From Bacillota bacterium (lineage in GTDB: Bacteria > Bacillota > Clostridia > Christensenellales > Aristaeellaceae): a DNA stretch of 50,775 bases. The position numbers and the translations under genes are program-made. The stretch's first letter is position 1. Each line of letters starts with the position of its first letter. Where the stretch lies: contig JAEVYX010000038.1 of NCBI GenBank assembly GCA_023392515.1, positions 1 to 50,775 of the forward strand. The letters are read 5' to 3'. Under the pieces are notes generated by a model. It was not told the origin of the DNA and did no database searches. It was given only the letters and a program-made list of their open reading frames with translations. Positions 16,195-25,002 of this stretch are shown piece by piece.

Positions 16195-17718
16195 CTACTC
16201 GTTTTTTCCAAGAAAGGCGATCAGGTCCGCTGCGGTCAGGCCCCGCTCCCCCGTTATACCGGCGGCCATCAGGGCAGCATGGCCGTGCAGGCAGCAGCCG
16301 AGCTGAACGGTTTTGATGGGCGTCAGGCCCAGCTGCCGGCGCTGGGCCAGCAGCGCCGCGATAATACCGGTGAGGGCATCGCCGCTGCCGCCCTTGGCCA
16401 GCGCCGGGGTTCCGGTCACGTTCAGCGCCATGGTCTCCCCATCCCAGATAGGGGTGGACGCGCCTTTTAGCAGCACAACGCCGCCCAGCTTTTCCCACAG
16501 GACACGGATGGCATCGAGGGTATCCGCCGTTATCTCTCCCACCGACAGCTGCAAAAGCCTGGCGGCTTCCCCCGGATGGGGGGTATAGACATGAACGCCC
16601 TCCATGGGGGACAAATCCCCGGACAGGGCCATCAGGTTCAAAGCGTCCGCGTCCCAGACGGTGGGCTTTCCCGCTTTTTGTACCGCCTGCAAAAGCATCA
16701 TCCGGTCCGGGCGCACGGAAAGCCCCGGCCCCACGGCAACGGCATCCGCCCGCAAAGCGGCTTCCTGCACCAGGCTTTCCGCCTGGGGCTGCATGTCCTC
16801 CCCGTTCATGGGCAGGGGGATACAGGTGGCGCAGGGGGCGAGCGACTGCACAATGGGCACGATGGTCTCAGGGCATGCCATCGTAACAAGGCCTGCGCCG
16901 GTTTTCAGCGCCGCCTGGGCGCATATTCCCGCCGCGCCTGCCATGCCAAAGGAACCCGCCACGATCAGCACCCGGCCGTAATCCCCCTTATGGGTATCCC
17001 GTCGGCGGGGCGGCAGCAGGGAAGGCAGGTCATTGGGGAGCAGCACCTCCATCCCCTCTGCACTGTCCAATAATGGAGGCAGGCCGATATCCGCCACAGT
17101 AACGGACCCGGCGTATTCCGGGCCTCTGCCCAAGTACAGGCCCTGTTTGGGCCGGTGAAAGGTAACGGTTTCCGCCGCCCGGAACGCTTCCCCCATCACC
17201 TGTCCGGTCATGCCGTGAATGCCGGATGGGATATCCGCCGCGATCACCGGAAGGCTGCTTTCATTCACCCGCTGGGCAAGGGTGAAGGATACACCCTGCA
17301 ATGGGTGGTTCAGGCCCGTACCAAACAGGGCATCCACAATCACCGCCGCGTCCTGGGGGATGGGCGGCAGCTTTTCTGCGGCATCACTCAGGCGCAGCAG
17401 CGGCACATCCGGCCACAGCTTTTTCAGCCATTGCAGATTTTGCCCCGCGCTGCCGGTCATACGGCTGGTCAACTGCCAGACAATGGCTGAACCGCCCTCC
17501 ATACGCCACAGCCTGGCGGCGGCCAGACCGTCGCCGCCATTGTTTCCCGGGCCGCACAAGAACAGCACCCGGCCCTTTCTTCCTGCCATGTGACGCCTGA
17601 CTGCCGCAATGAGATGGATCGCGGCATGCTCCATCAAAAGCAGGGGGTTCAGCCCCGCCTTTTCAATAATTTCCTGTTCGATCCGCTTCATATCGGAAGG
17701 GGTAATGGTTTTGCGCAT
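16195..17718 (-). CDS. nnr: Bifunctional NAD(P)H-hydrate repair enzyme (epimerase plus ADP-dependent dehydratase)
   Basis: Repairs hydrated NADH/NADPH in the cytoplasm. The 507-residue protein fuses an N-terminal YjeF_N epimerase domain (about 1-210, with FLCGPGNNGGDGLAAARL and DALFGTGL) to a C-terminal carbohydrate-kinase-like dehydratase domain (about 225-507, with GPGL, DADALNL and the ATP/ADP loop AKGGSGDALTGIIAALLAQ). The length agrees with family members. Start at 17718 with GAGGTGAC upstream. It is 11 bases from acpS, in the same operon. Confidence 0.95.
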   Translation of the reverse strand: MRKTITPSDMKRIEQEIIEKAGLNPLLLMEHAAIHLIAAVRRHMAGRKGRVLFLCGPGNNGGDGLAAARLWRMEGGSAIVWQLTSRMTGSAGQNLQWLKKLWPDVPLLRLSDAAEKLPPIPQDAAVIVDALFGTGLNHPLQGVSFTLAQRVNESSLPVIAADIPSGIHGMTGQVMGEAFRAAETVTFHRPKQGLYLGRGPEYAGSVTVADIGLPPLLDSAEGMEVLLPNDLPSLLPPRRRDTHKGDYGRVLIVAGSFGMAGAAGICAQAALKTGAGLVTMACPETIVPIVQSLAPCATCIPLPMNGEDMQPQAESLVQEAALRADAVAVGPGLSVRPDRMMLLQAVQKAGKPTVWDADALNLMALSGDLSPMEGVHVYTPHPGEAARLLQLSVGEITADTLDAIRVLWEKLGGVVLLKGASTPIWDGETMALNVTGTPALAKGGSGDALTGIIAALLAQRRQLGLTPIKTVQLGCCLHGHAALMAAGITGERGLTAADLIAFLGKNE

Positions 17719-17729
17719 AGCATGTCACC

Positions 17730-18095
17730 TCACTCCAGAATGGCTACGGCAGCGGAGGTATCCCCTTCATGGGTCAAGCTTAAATACATCCGCCTTGCAC
17801 GCAAGGCATGCATGCGCATGAGCGCACTTGCCCGCAATTCATAGTAAGGTTGCCCGGAAGGCGCATGCAATATAACCACATCCTGGAGGCTGATGCCGCT
17901 CAGGCCCGTACCCAGCGCCTTTAGCGCCGCTTCCTTGGCGGCAAACATGGCCGCCGCGCTTTCCGGGCCCATCCGCCCCCGGGCGGTGATATATTCCTGT
18001 TCCTCAACGCTGAAAAAGCGGGGCAGGAATTTTTCATTTTCCATCATTTTCCTAATTCGGGATATGGTGCACAGGTCAAGCCCCAGGCCGATCAT
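17730..18095 (-). CDS. acpS: Holo-[acyl-carrier-protein] synthase
   Basis: Transfers 4'-phosphopantetheine from CoA to acyl carrier protein in fatty-acid synthesis. The 121-residue protein has the family hallmarks MIGLGLDLCTISRI with the metal-binding Asp, FAAKEAALKALGTG with the conserved Glu and Lys, and LSLTHEGDTSAAVA near the C terminus. Its length is typical. The start codon overlaps the stop of the upstream P1 peptidase gene, indicating coupled translation. birA in the same operon also acts on a fatty-acid synthesis carrier protein. Confidence 0.95.
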   Translation of the reverse strand: MIGLGLDLCTISRIRKMMENEKFLPRFFSVEEQEYITARGRMGPESAAAMFAAKEAALKALGTGLSGISLQDVVILHAPSGQPYYELRASALMRMHALRARRMYLSLTHEGDTSAAVAILE

Positions 18096-19057
18096 AGGGA
18101 ATTCCCCGCCAGAACGCCGTTATAGATGGCTCTGGCCATCACTTCCGCGGCAGCCGCGCAAAGCTGTATAAAGTTCACATCCGCCTCCACCCGGCCTGTA
18201 GCCAAGGCGAATACGGTATCCCCATCCATTTGGGTATGCACCGGGCGGATGGTGCGGGCGTAGCCGTCATGGGCCACCAGAGCCAGGCGGTTTGCCTGTT
18301 CCTTGGTGAGCTTGGCATCGGTGGCGATCACGGAGATTGTGGTGTTCTGCCCCGGCTGGGGGATGCGCTTTTGCGGCGCTGCAGGCACATGGCCGAAAAG
18401 CAGGCTTTCCGCTGTAACCCTTGTGCCATCCTCCATGGCGGCACAGGCAAGAAGCTTCCCGGTATGGGGGTGGTAAATGTCCCCCACCGCGTTTACCGCC
18501 GCCAGCGCCCCTACGGTAACGCCGCAGCTCAGCGTAATGGAGGCGCTGCCCAGTCCGCCATTTTGCGGAGTGCCTCCCGGCACCAGTTTTCCCACCGTAG
18601 CACCGGTTCCCGCGCCTACCCGGCCCTGGGCCCCGCCCTTGCCGGCCTGGGCGCAGGCAGCGGCGCCCATAGCCGCATCCGGCCTTATACTTGAATCACC
18701 TACCGCCAGATCGTACAATACCGCCGCGGGCACAATGGGCACGTGGCATACACCCATATCCAGGCCGACCCCGGCCTTTTCCAAAAACCGCATAACGCCT
18801 GTGGCGCTGTCAAGGCCAAAGGCGCTGCCGCCGGACAGAACCACAGCATGAACCTGCTCTACGAGGTTGCCGGGCTTCAACAAATCCGTCTCCCTTGTGC
18901 CGGGGGCCGCCCCCCGCACATCCACGCCGCCTATGGCGCCGTCCCGGCCGCACAGAACCACCGTGACCCCGGTGCGGGCGGCCATGTTCTGGGCATGGCC
19001 TACCCGGATGCCATGCACATCGGTGATATACCCTTCAAACAGCTCCATTTCAGACAT
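18092..19057 (-). CDS. P1/S58 family peptidase (DmpA/BapA-like, self-processing aminopeptidase)
   Basis: A 321-residue member of the DmpA/ornithine acetyltransferase-like fold. Visible signatures are TDVHGIRVGHAQN near the N terminus, VLSGGSAFGLDSATGVMRFLE, VGAGTGATVGK, and GGLGSAS, where the family cleaves itself to expose a catalytic Ser/Thr. Family members release N-terminal D- or beta-amino acids from peptides; the natural substrate here is unknown. No signal peptide is seen. The gene overlaps birA by eight bases upstream and acpS by four downstream, so it sits tightly inside a cofactor/fatty-acid operon for no obvious reason. Confidence 0.88.
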   Translation of the reverse strand: MSEMELFEGYITDVHGIRVGHAQNMAARTGVTVVLCGRDGAIGGVDVRGAAPGTRETDLLKPGNLVEQVHAVVLSGGSAFGLDSATGVMRFLEKAGVGLDMGVCHVPIVPAAVLYDLAVGDSSIRPDAAMGAAACAQAGKGGAQGRVGAGTGATVGKLVPGGTPQNGGLGSASITLSCGVTVGALAAVNAVGDIYHPHTGKLLACAAMEDGTRVTAESLLFGHVPAAPQKRIPQPGQNTTISVIATDAKLTKEQANRLALVAHDGYARTIRPVHTQMDGDTVFALATGRVEADVNFIQLCAAAAEVMARAIYNGVLAGNSL

Positions 19058-20021
19058 AACCCATCACTCCTCTTACGGATACATCGCCCGCCAGGATTCG
19101 GCGGACGGTTCCTTGATCGTCCTTTACCAGCAGCGCGCCGCTATCGTCCATGGATACGGCGATGCCCTCCATTTCCACCGTGCCCTGCACGCGCACCCTG
19201 CTATTCAGGGTACAGCTCCGCTTTTCATAGTCTGCCAAAATACCCTTGAGCCCTTTCTCCTCCAGGAGGGCCATGGCCGTTTCCATCTCATGCCAGTAGG
19301 CACGGAGAATGGCAGCCCTGCTCACCTTGCGGCCAAGCTCCGCCTCCAGAGAGGTGGCCCGGTGGGCAATCTCCGGGGGAAAGGCGTTTTTGCCTACGTT
19401 CAGCCCCGTCCCCACCACCACGTAATGAATGGCGTCCATGTCGCTGGACAATTCCAGCAGGATACCGCAGATTTTTTTGCCGGACAGCACCAGGTCATTG
19501 GGCCATTTGATTTTAGGTGACAGGCCCGTCTCTCCCTCCACCGCCTTTGCCATGGCCAGGGCAGCGGCCAGGGTAATCAGCGGAGCCTGCAAAGGCGGCA
19601 GTTTCGGCCTTACAAGCAGGGAGGTCCAAATGCCCTCCCCCCGGGGAGAGGTCCAGGTACGCCCCATGCGGCCCTTGCCGCCCGACTGGGTTTCGCAAAG
19701 GGCTGCGGTGCCATTTTCCGCGCCCTGCTCCGCCGCATGGCGCAAAACCGTATTGGTGGAGGTCATCTCCTCCTCATAGAGGATTGGAGGACGCCCGGCC
19801 CAGGCGGTGGAAAGATCTTTTTGCAGGATGCCCGGCAAAAGGCTGTCTTCCTGCGGAATCAGGGTATACCCCTTTTTTCCCGCCGCTGCAATATCATACC
19901 CCTGTGCCCGCAGCTTATGAATCCTTTTCCATACCGCTGCCCTTGTTATATGAAGGCGGCGGCTCAATTCCTCCCCGGACACAAAACCATCCCGGTTTAA
20001 AAGCTCCAAGATGTCATCCAT
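19050..20021 (-). CDS. birA: Bifunctional biotin-[acetyl-CoA-carboxylase] ligase / biotin operon repressor
   Basis: Attaches biotin to the carboxyl carrier protein and can repress biotin genes. The 323-residue protein has an N-terminal winged-helix domain (MDDILELLNRDGFVSGEELSRRLHITRAAVWKRI) and a catalytic domain with the biotinyl-AMP loop GGKGRMGRTW followed by KWPNDLVL. A small C-terminal SH3-like domain follows (about the last 50 residues). The start at 20021 is favoured over upstream ATGs because GGGAG precedes it and the helix-turn-helix begins at once. It is the first gene of the birA-P1-acpS-nnr-mazF run. No biotin biosynthesis genes are present in the window. Confidence 0.94.
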   Translation of the reverse strand: MDDILELLNRDGFVSGEELSRRLHITRAAVWKRIHKLRAQGYDIAAAGKKGYTLIPQEDSLLPGILQKDLSTAWAGRPPILYEEEMTSTNTVLRHAAEQGAENGTAALCETQSGGKGRMGRTWTSPRGEGIWTSLLVRPKLPPLQAPLITLAAALAMAKAVEGETGLSPKIKWPNDLVLSGKKICGILLELSSDMDAIHYVVVGTGLNVGKNAFPPEIAHRATSLEAELGRKVSRAAILRAYWHEMETAMALLEEKGLKGILADYEKRSCTLNSRVRVQGTVEMEGIAVSMDDSGALLVKDDQGTVRRILAGDVSVRGVMGYV

Positions 20022-20104
20022 TAAGCCAAGCTCCCAATTCTTTCGAAAATGATCGTTCATGTACGCTTTTACATACCTTACATTTTTCATGTAATAAGTG
20101 GCAA

Positions 20105-20133
20105 ACTATATGAACAGAACCTCTATTTGTCAT
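20105..20133 (-). promoter_or_regulatory. Promoter of the birA operon
   Basis: On the minus strand ATGACA (20133-20128), a 17-bp spacer and TATAGT (20110-20105). Between it and birA the motif TACAT/ATGTA recurs several times (20058-20093). This could be a regulator site, but it does not match a known BirA box that I recognise. Confidence 0.55.
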
Positions 20134-20164
20134 TCTACATGCATGGTCATCAATTTTCAAGTGC

Positions 20165-20193
20165 TTGTAAAACAGGGGGGAATCCGCTATACT
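20165..20193 (+). promoter_or_regulatory. Promoter of the moxR operon
   Basis: TTGTAA (20165-20170), a 17-bp spacer and TATACT (20188-20193) lie 75 bp upstream of the MoxR start, divergent from the birA promoter. Confidence 0.6.
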
Positions 20194-20267
20194 GTTGATT
20201 GGATTGTGACAAGCCATCCCCCCTTGCTTTATGGCAGGATACGCATATAAAAGGAGAGAATCACTAC

Positions 20268-21215
20268 ATGCAGCAGCCACGGCGCATTATCCGGGCGCTT
20301 CAGCAAAACATCCGCAAGGTCATCGTAGGCAAGGATGAGGCCATCGAATATGCCCTCATTGCTCTGATCTGCAAAGGCCATGTACTCATTGAGGACGTTC
20401 CCGGCGTGGGCAAAACCACCCTGGCCAGCGCCCTGGCCAAGTCTTTGGACTGTTCCTTCAAGCGCATTCAGTTCACCCCTGACGTAATGCCCAGCGATAT
20501 CACCGGCTTTACGGCAGTGAGTTTCCAGACCGGTGAAATGGAGTTCAAGCCCGGCGCGGTGATGAGCCAGGTCGTTCTGGCGGACGAAATCAACCGTACC
20601 TCGCCCAAAACCCAATCGAGTCTGTTGGAAGTCATGGAAGAATACCAGGTCACCGTGGACGGGATCACCCATCCCCTGCCCCGGCCCTTTATTGTACTGG
20701 CTACCCAGAACCCGGTGGAGTTTGTAGGTACCTATCCCCTGCCGGAAGCGCAGATGGACCGGTTTTTCCTGCGCATCTCCATCGGCTATCCCTCCATAGA
20801 GGAAGAGATGGATGTTCTGGAACGCTACAGCGGCCAGGTAACGCCTCTTTCCACCTTGGAGCCGGTTTGCACCGCCGAGGAAATTGTAGGCCTGCAGGAA
20901 CTGGTGGGCACCATCTACTGTTCCAAAGAAGTGCGCAGTTATGTGGCCAACCTGATGGCCCAGACCCGGAATCATCCATCCCTGCAATTGGGCGGTTCCA
21001 CCCGGGCCGCCATTGCCCTCATCAAGGCTGCCCAGGCCTGCGCGCTCCTGGACGGGCGGGATTTCATCCTCCCCGAGGATGTGCAGCATATGGTGCTGCC
21101 CGTATTGTCCCACCGCCTGATTCTGAATCCTGAAGCACGGATGAAGGCCATCACCCCGGAGCGGGTGCTGGTCACCATTTTGGAAAACGTGCCGGTGCCA
21201 GTGAAATTGCCATGA
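20268..21215 (+). CDS. MoxR-family AAA+ ATPase
   Basis: A 315-residue AAA+ ATPase thought to act as a chaperone-like activator of partner proteins. Walker A is DVPGVGKTT (residues 43-51) and Walker B is VVLADEINRTSPKTQSSLLE. The sensor region ATQNPVEFVGTYPLPEAQMDRF is the MoxR signature. Start at 20268 with AAGGAGAG upstream. The stop overlaps the DUF58 gene by four bases. The MoxR-DUF58-transglutaminase order is widely conserved in bacteria, but its exact role is not established. Confidence 0.93.
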   Translation: MQQPRRIIRALQQNIRKVIVGKDEAIEYALIALICKGHVLIEDVPGVGKTTLASALAKSLDCSFKRIQFTPDVMPSDITGFTAVSFQTGEMEFKPGAVMSQVVLADEINRTSPKTQSSLLEVMEEYQVTVDGITHPLPRPFIVLATQNPVEFVGTYPLPEAQMDRFFLRISIGYPSIEEEMDVLERYSGQVTPLSTLEPVCTAEEIVGLQELVGTIYCSKEVRSYVANLMAQTRNHPSLQLGGSTRAAIALIKAAQACALLDGRDFILPEDVQHMVLPVLSHRLILNPEARMKAITPERVLVTILENVPVPVKLP

Positions 21216-22372
21216 AGACGCGTGCAGCCGCCCTTGTGGTCGTATTCGGCTCCTGCCTGCTGGCGGCATTGTCCACCGGCGGGAAGGTTTATTTGCTTTT
21301 TTCCCTGCTGCTGGCCGTCATGACCCTGCTGGCGCTGGCAAGCGTCGTTTTGGCGGGCCGGTCAGCGGCTGTTTCGCATACCCTTTCCTCCAGCAAAGTA
21401 CAGCGGGGGGATGCGGTATCGCTGGAGGTGACGGTAAAGCACAGCGGGCTATTGCCGATTGCGCCGATCCTGCTCACCCTGAGCGCCGCACCAGGCGAAC
21501 CGCCCATGGAGGTGCGCCTGACAGGCGGCGGCAGCAAAAGCCAGCGCATCGCCTACAGGTTTTCCACCGCCCACGTGGGCACTTTTTCGCCTGGGGTGCA
21601 AAGCTATATTGTGCAGGATGTATTCGGCTTCTTTTCGAAAAAAAAGATTCCGGATACGCCGCCCCTTGAACTCATGGTGCTTCCCGTGCCTTTTGAAGTG
21701 GAATCCCTTCGTTTCAGCCCCGGGGATACCGGGCTTGAAACCTTGTCCCGTGCCCAGGAAGACCCTTCCAGCCCATCCGACGTCAGGTCCTACCAGCCGG
21801 GAGACCCGCTGAAGAAAATTCATTGGAAACTGAGTATGCGCAAACGGGAGCTGATGGTCCGCCGCTTTGAGGACCCGGCGCTTCCCGATGCGCTGGTGCT
21901 TTTGGATTGCGCGCCGCCTACCTCCCCCGTTCCCGCCCAGCCCCAGGGCCAGGCGTTTGTCCGGGACGCGCTTTGCGAAACCGCGGCTTCTGTCGTTTTG
22001 CATCAAATGCGGGGGGATAACCCGGTCCGCCTTCCACTTTTGGGCTCCCGGCCCATGGAATATGAAAAAAGTATGGGTGCTCCGGCCCTTTTGGAAGAAC
22101 TGGCCCGGCTGGATTTTTCCAATACCGAGCGGTTCGAGCGGGTGCTTATGCTGGAAACCCGCAGGCTCAAGCGCACCGGCGCCACGGTTGTCATCACCTC
22201 AAGGCTTAATTCCGCGGTGGTGGATATGATTATCAACATCCGCAAAATGGGCCCGTATGTCCGGCTGTATCTGGTAAGCTACACCCCCGATGCGCCCAAC
22301 GTGCTGCCGCTTATCAGCCGGCTCCAGCAAAGTACCGTTGAGGTTTGCTATGTTACACCCTGTGAAGGGTGA
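21212..22372 (+). CDS. DUF58 domain protein with two N-terminal membrane helices
   Basis: A 386-residue protein. Two adjacent hydrophobic segments (ALVVVFGSCLLAAL and LLFSLLLAVMTLLALASVVL) are followed by an extracytoplasmic beta-rich stretch and the DUF58 domain. The DUF58 signature is DVRSYQPGDPLKKIHWKLS, then LMVRRFEDP; a von Willebrand A-like C-terminal part begins DALVLLDC. It is translationally coupled to moxR (ATGA overlap). As in other members of this arrangement, it is probably the MoxR partner at the membrane (inference from context). Confidence 0.9.
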   Translation: MKTRAAALVVVFGSCLLAALSTGGKVYLLFSLLLAVMTLLALASVVLAGRSAAVSHTLSSSKVQRGDAVSLEVTVKHSGLLPIAPILLTLSAAPGEPPMEVRLTGGGSKSQRIAYRFSTAHVGTFSPGVQSYIVQDVFGFFSKKKIPDTPPLELMVLPVPFEVESLRFSPGDTGLETLSRAQEDPSSPSDVRSYQPGDPLKKIHWKLSMRKRELMVRRFEDPALPDALVLLDCAPPTSPVPAQPQGQAFVRDALCETAASVVLHQMRGDNPVRLPLLGSRPMEYEKSMGAPALLEELARLDFSNTERFERVLMLETRRLKRTGATVVITSRLNSAVVDMIINIRKMGPYVRLYLVSYTPDAPNVLPLISRLQQSTVEVCYVTPCEG

Positions 22373-22398
22373 GCCTTTTTCAGAAAGGAGGAACCCGC

Positions 22399-24711
22399 TT
22401 GGATAAAAACGCGAAGATGAGCGCGGTGTTTTCCCATACCGCCCTTTCGGTTTTGCTGGCCTCCGGGTTGATCCTCCCGCTTACGCTTGCCTTAAAGCTT
22501 GAGGGATATTGGATATCAGGGCTTATTACCGCGGTGATCGTACTTGGCACTATGACGCTATTATCCCTTAACCGCCGCGTAAGGTTTGTTGTCCTGGGCG
22601 TGATCGTCGTGTGGCAGGGCGCTATGACGCTTATGTCCCCCGGCGGAGGGATCGTGCTTTCCACCATTGTTCAGGTGCTCAAAGCGCTATACCTGCTTCT
22701 CTCCGGCCAGCCGGATGCCCTGCCCCTTTTCGGGCAGGAATGCGTTTTGGTTCTGGCCGCGGGGCTGGCAGCCTTATCCTATTTATTGTGCCTGCGGGAT
22801 GCCGGATTTTATCCCGCGCTGGGCGTTATTTTGGTGGTCATGCTGGGTATGTGGTTTGCCGGGCGTCAGGATCTTCTTTTCTACTGCCTGCCGTCGCTTT
22901 GTGCGCTGGTAGTCTTGTATGCCAGAAACGTGCATGAGGATTTGCCCATCCGCCGTGTGATGCCCATCGCCATCGTGGCCGTATGCCTCGCCTTTTTATT
23001 GCTGCCCGGCGGGAAAACCGTATCCGAGCCGCTGGAAAAGATGGCCCAGAGTGTTCGCCAGACCATTTACGACTATCTTTTTTTCACCGAGCCCCGCAAC
23101 GTGTTCTCCCTTTCAACGGAGGGCTACTATCCCCAGGGGCCCCAGCAACTGGGCGGCCCGGCCAATCCCACCAACCACCCGGTGATGACTGTAAAAACCC
23201 CCGAGAAGGTTCTCTTGCGCGGGTCCATCAAGGATGAATATACCGGCCGAAACTGGCGGGATACCACCGGCGGCCGCCGGTATCTGTACATTTCCCCCAG
23301 GTGGCGTTCTTTGCGGGACACGCTGCTTAACGCAGGTCTTCCCACCAAGCAGCATCTTCAGGCCACAACGCTCATGCAGGAGGAAACGCTTCTTATTACC
23401 ATGGCGGGCGGAAGCACCTCCACGCTGTTCACCCCTCAAAGGGTGCGGGGGCTGAACACATCTGCCGACATGGTGACCTATTTTAACAACGCCTCGGAGC
23501 TGTTCATCACAAGAGACCTTGCCGCAAACGACAACTATAACGTTACGGCAATCCTGATGGAGGGGGGAGACGCGGGCCTTGGCACGCTTGTCACCGCCTG
23601 CCAAAACAGCTCCGACTCCAATTATCAGAACCTGTATGAGCAGTATACCGTGCTTCCAAGCCATTTGGAGCAGCAGGTGTTCGACCTGGCCATCCGGATT
23701 ACGGAAAACTACGAGACCCCCTATGACAAGGCTTTGGCGATCCGCACTTACCTGTCCCGCTACTACAGCTATAATCTAAATGCCAAAGCCCCGCCAGCCA
23801 ATACGGACTTTGTGACCTATTTCCTTTTGCGGGGCAAGGAGGGCTATTGTACCTATTTTGCCTCCGCCATGACGGTGCTTTGCCGCATGGTAGGCCTCCC
23901 CGCAAGGTATGTGGAAGGCTATATCGCGCAGCCTGACGCCTCCGGGACGGCCTATGTGACGGGGCTGGACGGCCATGCCTGGACAGAGGTATACTTCTCA
24001 GGCTTCGGCTGGCTGGCCTTTGACCCCACACCGCCCCAGGGCCAGGACGAGCAGACGCCGCCCCCCAGCGAGCAGTCCCCGTCACCCCCGCCGGAATCGT
24101 CTCCCTCGCCGTCCCCCAGTACACCGCCGGAGACCACGCCGACGCCCAGCCCCAACCCCCAGGATCCGCCTCCGGATCCCTCTCCGGAACCCAGCGAGGA
24201 GCCGTCGCCCGAGCCCTCCCCCGAGCCTTCCCCCAATCCGGAGGATAATCCCCCCGATGAAGAGGAACCGCCCAAGCCTCCCACGTTCTGGTGGTGGCTG
24301 CTATTGCTTCTTGCTATCGCAGGGCTATCCTATCTGCGTTTTGCGCGCACCACCCCCCATTTCCTTGCGAAGAAGGCGAAAACGCAAAAAGGCGCGCTGC
24401 TCATTTGGGTGGACGGGACGTATGACCTGATCCGGCTGAGCCGCTTCACTCCCCGCCCCACCGAATCGCCGCTGGCCTTTGCGGCAAGGGTGGATAATGC
24501 CCACACCTTCCCCGCACCCCTTTTGCCCATGGCGGAAGCCCTCAGCCTTTGCCAGTACAGCCGGCATGAATTGACACCGGATGACGTGGCCATCGTACGG
24601 GATACCTTCCTTGCACTGTATCTTCCCACGGGGCGGCTGCGCAAGGCCCGCTTCAGAGTAATAAGGGCGATGGGCATCAAAAAATCCCGTCATTTTTACA
24701 AAAAGGATTGA
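22399..24711 (+). CDS. Membrane-anchored transglutaminase-like protein (TgpA type)
   Basis: A 770-residue protein. Six or so N-terminal membrane helices (to about residue 205) precede an extracellular transglutaminase-like domain with a complete Cys-His-Asp triad: GKEGYCTYFA (Cys484), GLDGHAWTEV (His526) and WLAFDPTP (Asp542). Next comes a roughly 80-residue linker made of Pro, Ser, Glu and Thr (about 548-630), a further membrane helix (WWWLLLLLAIAGLSYL) and a cytoplasmic DUF4129-like tail. The linker suggests the catalytic domain is held in the wall. Start is the TTG at 22399, seven bases after AAAGGAGG; a GTG at 22369 has no such site. It is the third gene of the moxR operon. The reaction (peptide cleavage or cross-linking) is unknown. 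Confidence 0.9.
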   Translation: MDKNAKMSAVFSHTALSVLLASGLILPLTLALKLEGYWISGLITAVIVLGTMTLLSLNRRVRFVVLGVIVVWQGAMTLMSPGGGIVLSTIVQVLKALYLLLSGQPDALPLFGQECVLVLAAGLAALSYLLCLRDAGFYPALGVILVVMLGMWFAGRQDLLFYCLPSLCALVVLYARNVHEDLPIRRVMPIAIVAVCLAFLLLPGGKTVSEPLEKMAQSVRQTIYDYLFFTEPRNVFSLSTEGYYPQGPQQLGGPANPTNHPVMTVKTPEKVLLRGSIKDEYTGRNWRDTTGGRRYLYISPRWRSLRDTLLNAGLPTKQHLQATTLMQEETLLITMAGGSTSTLFTPQRVRGLNTSADMVTYFNNASELFITRDLAANDNYNVTAILMEGGDAGLGTLVTACQNSSDSNYQNLYEQYTVLPSHLEQQVFDLAIRITENYETPYDKALAIRTYLSRYYSYNLNAKAPPANTDFVTYFLLRGKEGYCTYFASAMTVLCRMVGLPARYVEGYIAQPDASGTAYVTGLDGHAWTEVYFSGFGWLAFDPTPPQGQDEQTPPPSEQSPSPPPESSPSPSPSTPPETTPTPSPNPQDPPPDPSPEPSEEPSPEPSPEPSPNPEDNPPDEEEPPKPPTFWWWLLLLLAIAGLSYLRFARTTPHFLAKKAKTQKGALLIWVDGTYDLIRLSRFTPRPTESPLAFAARVDNAHTFPAPLLPMAEALSLCQYSRHELTPDDVAIVRDTFLALYLPTGRLRKARFRVIRAMGIKKSRHFYKKD

Positions 24712-24737
24712 CATTCCCCCGAAGCATGGCATATACT
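24708..24737 (+). promoter_or_regulatory. Promoter of the thrS T-box transcript
   Basis: TTGACA (24708-24713) overlaps the stop codon of the transglutaminase gene, and TATACT (24732-24737) follows after 18 bp. Transcription would start at the beginning of the T-box leader. Confidence 0.75.
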
Positions 24738-24744
24738 AGCGCTA

Positions 24745-24956
24745 ATCCACGGGATGACAAAGAACATGCCCCCGCATTCATCCGTTCAGAGAGCAGGCGC
24801 CATTGGCTGAAAGCGCCTTCCGGTATGGTGTGTCGGGATACCGCCTTTCGACTGTGGCGCGGGGCGCGCGATACAGCGCCGTACGAGTGGTTTATATGCA
24901 AGCAGGGTGGAACCGCGGATTACACATCCGTCCCGGCAACGGGGCGGGTGTTTTTT
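24745..24956 (+). ncRNA. T-box riboswitch (tRNA-Thr-sensing leader of thrS)
   Basis: The conserved T-box AGGGTGGAACCGCG is at 24904-24917. Upstream is AGAGAGCAGG followed by ATTGGCTGAAAGCGCC, typical of the distal part of Stem I. A possible threonine specifier ACC is at 24840-24842 (inference; the loop was not folded). The terminator pairs 24922-24935 with 24940-24951 and ends in six T. Uncharged tRNA-Thr would favour the antiterminator and allow thrS transcription, as established for the class. Confidence 0.9.
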
Positions 24957-25002
24957 ATTTTCCACGGCCTTGCCGGCACAGCACAAGGAGAGGAGAAGGC
25001 AT

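Noticed and set aside
24050..24285. Low-complexity CCC/TCC/GAG-rich tract as a possible repeat array
   Set aside because: It is in frame and encodes the Pro/Ser/Glu linker of the transglutaminase protein. The unit is irregular, and it is not a CRISPR or satellite.
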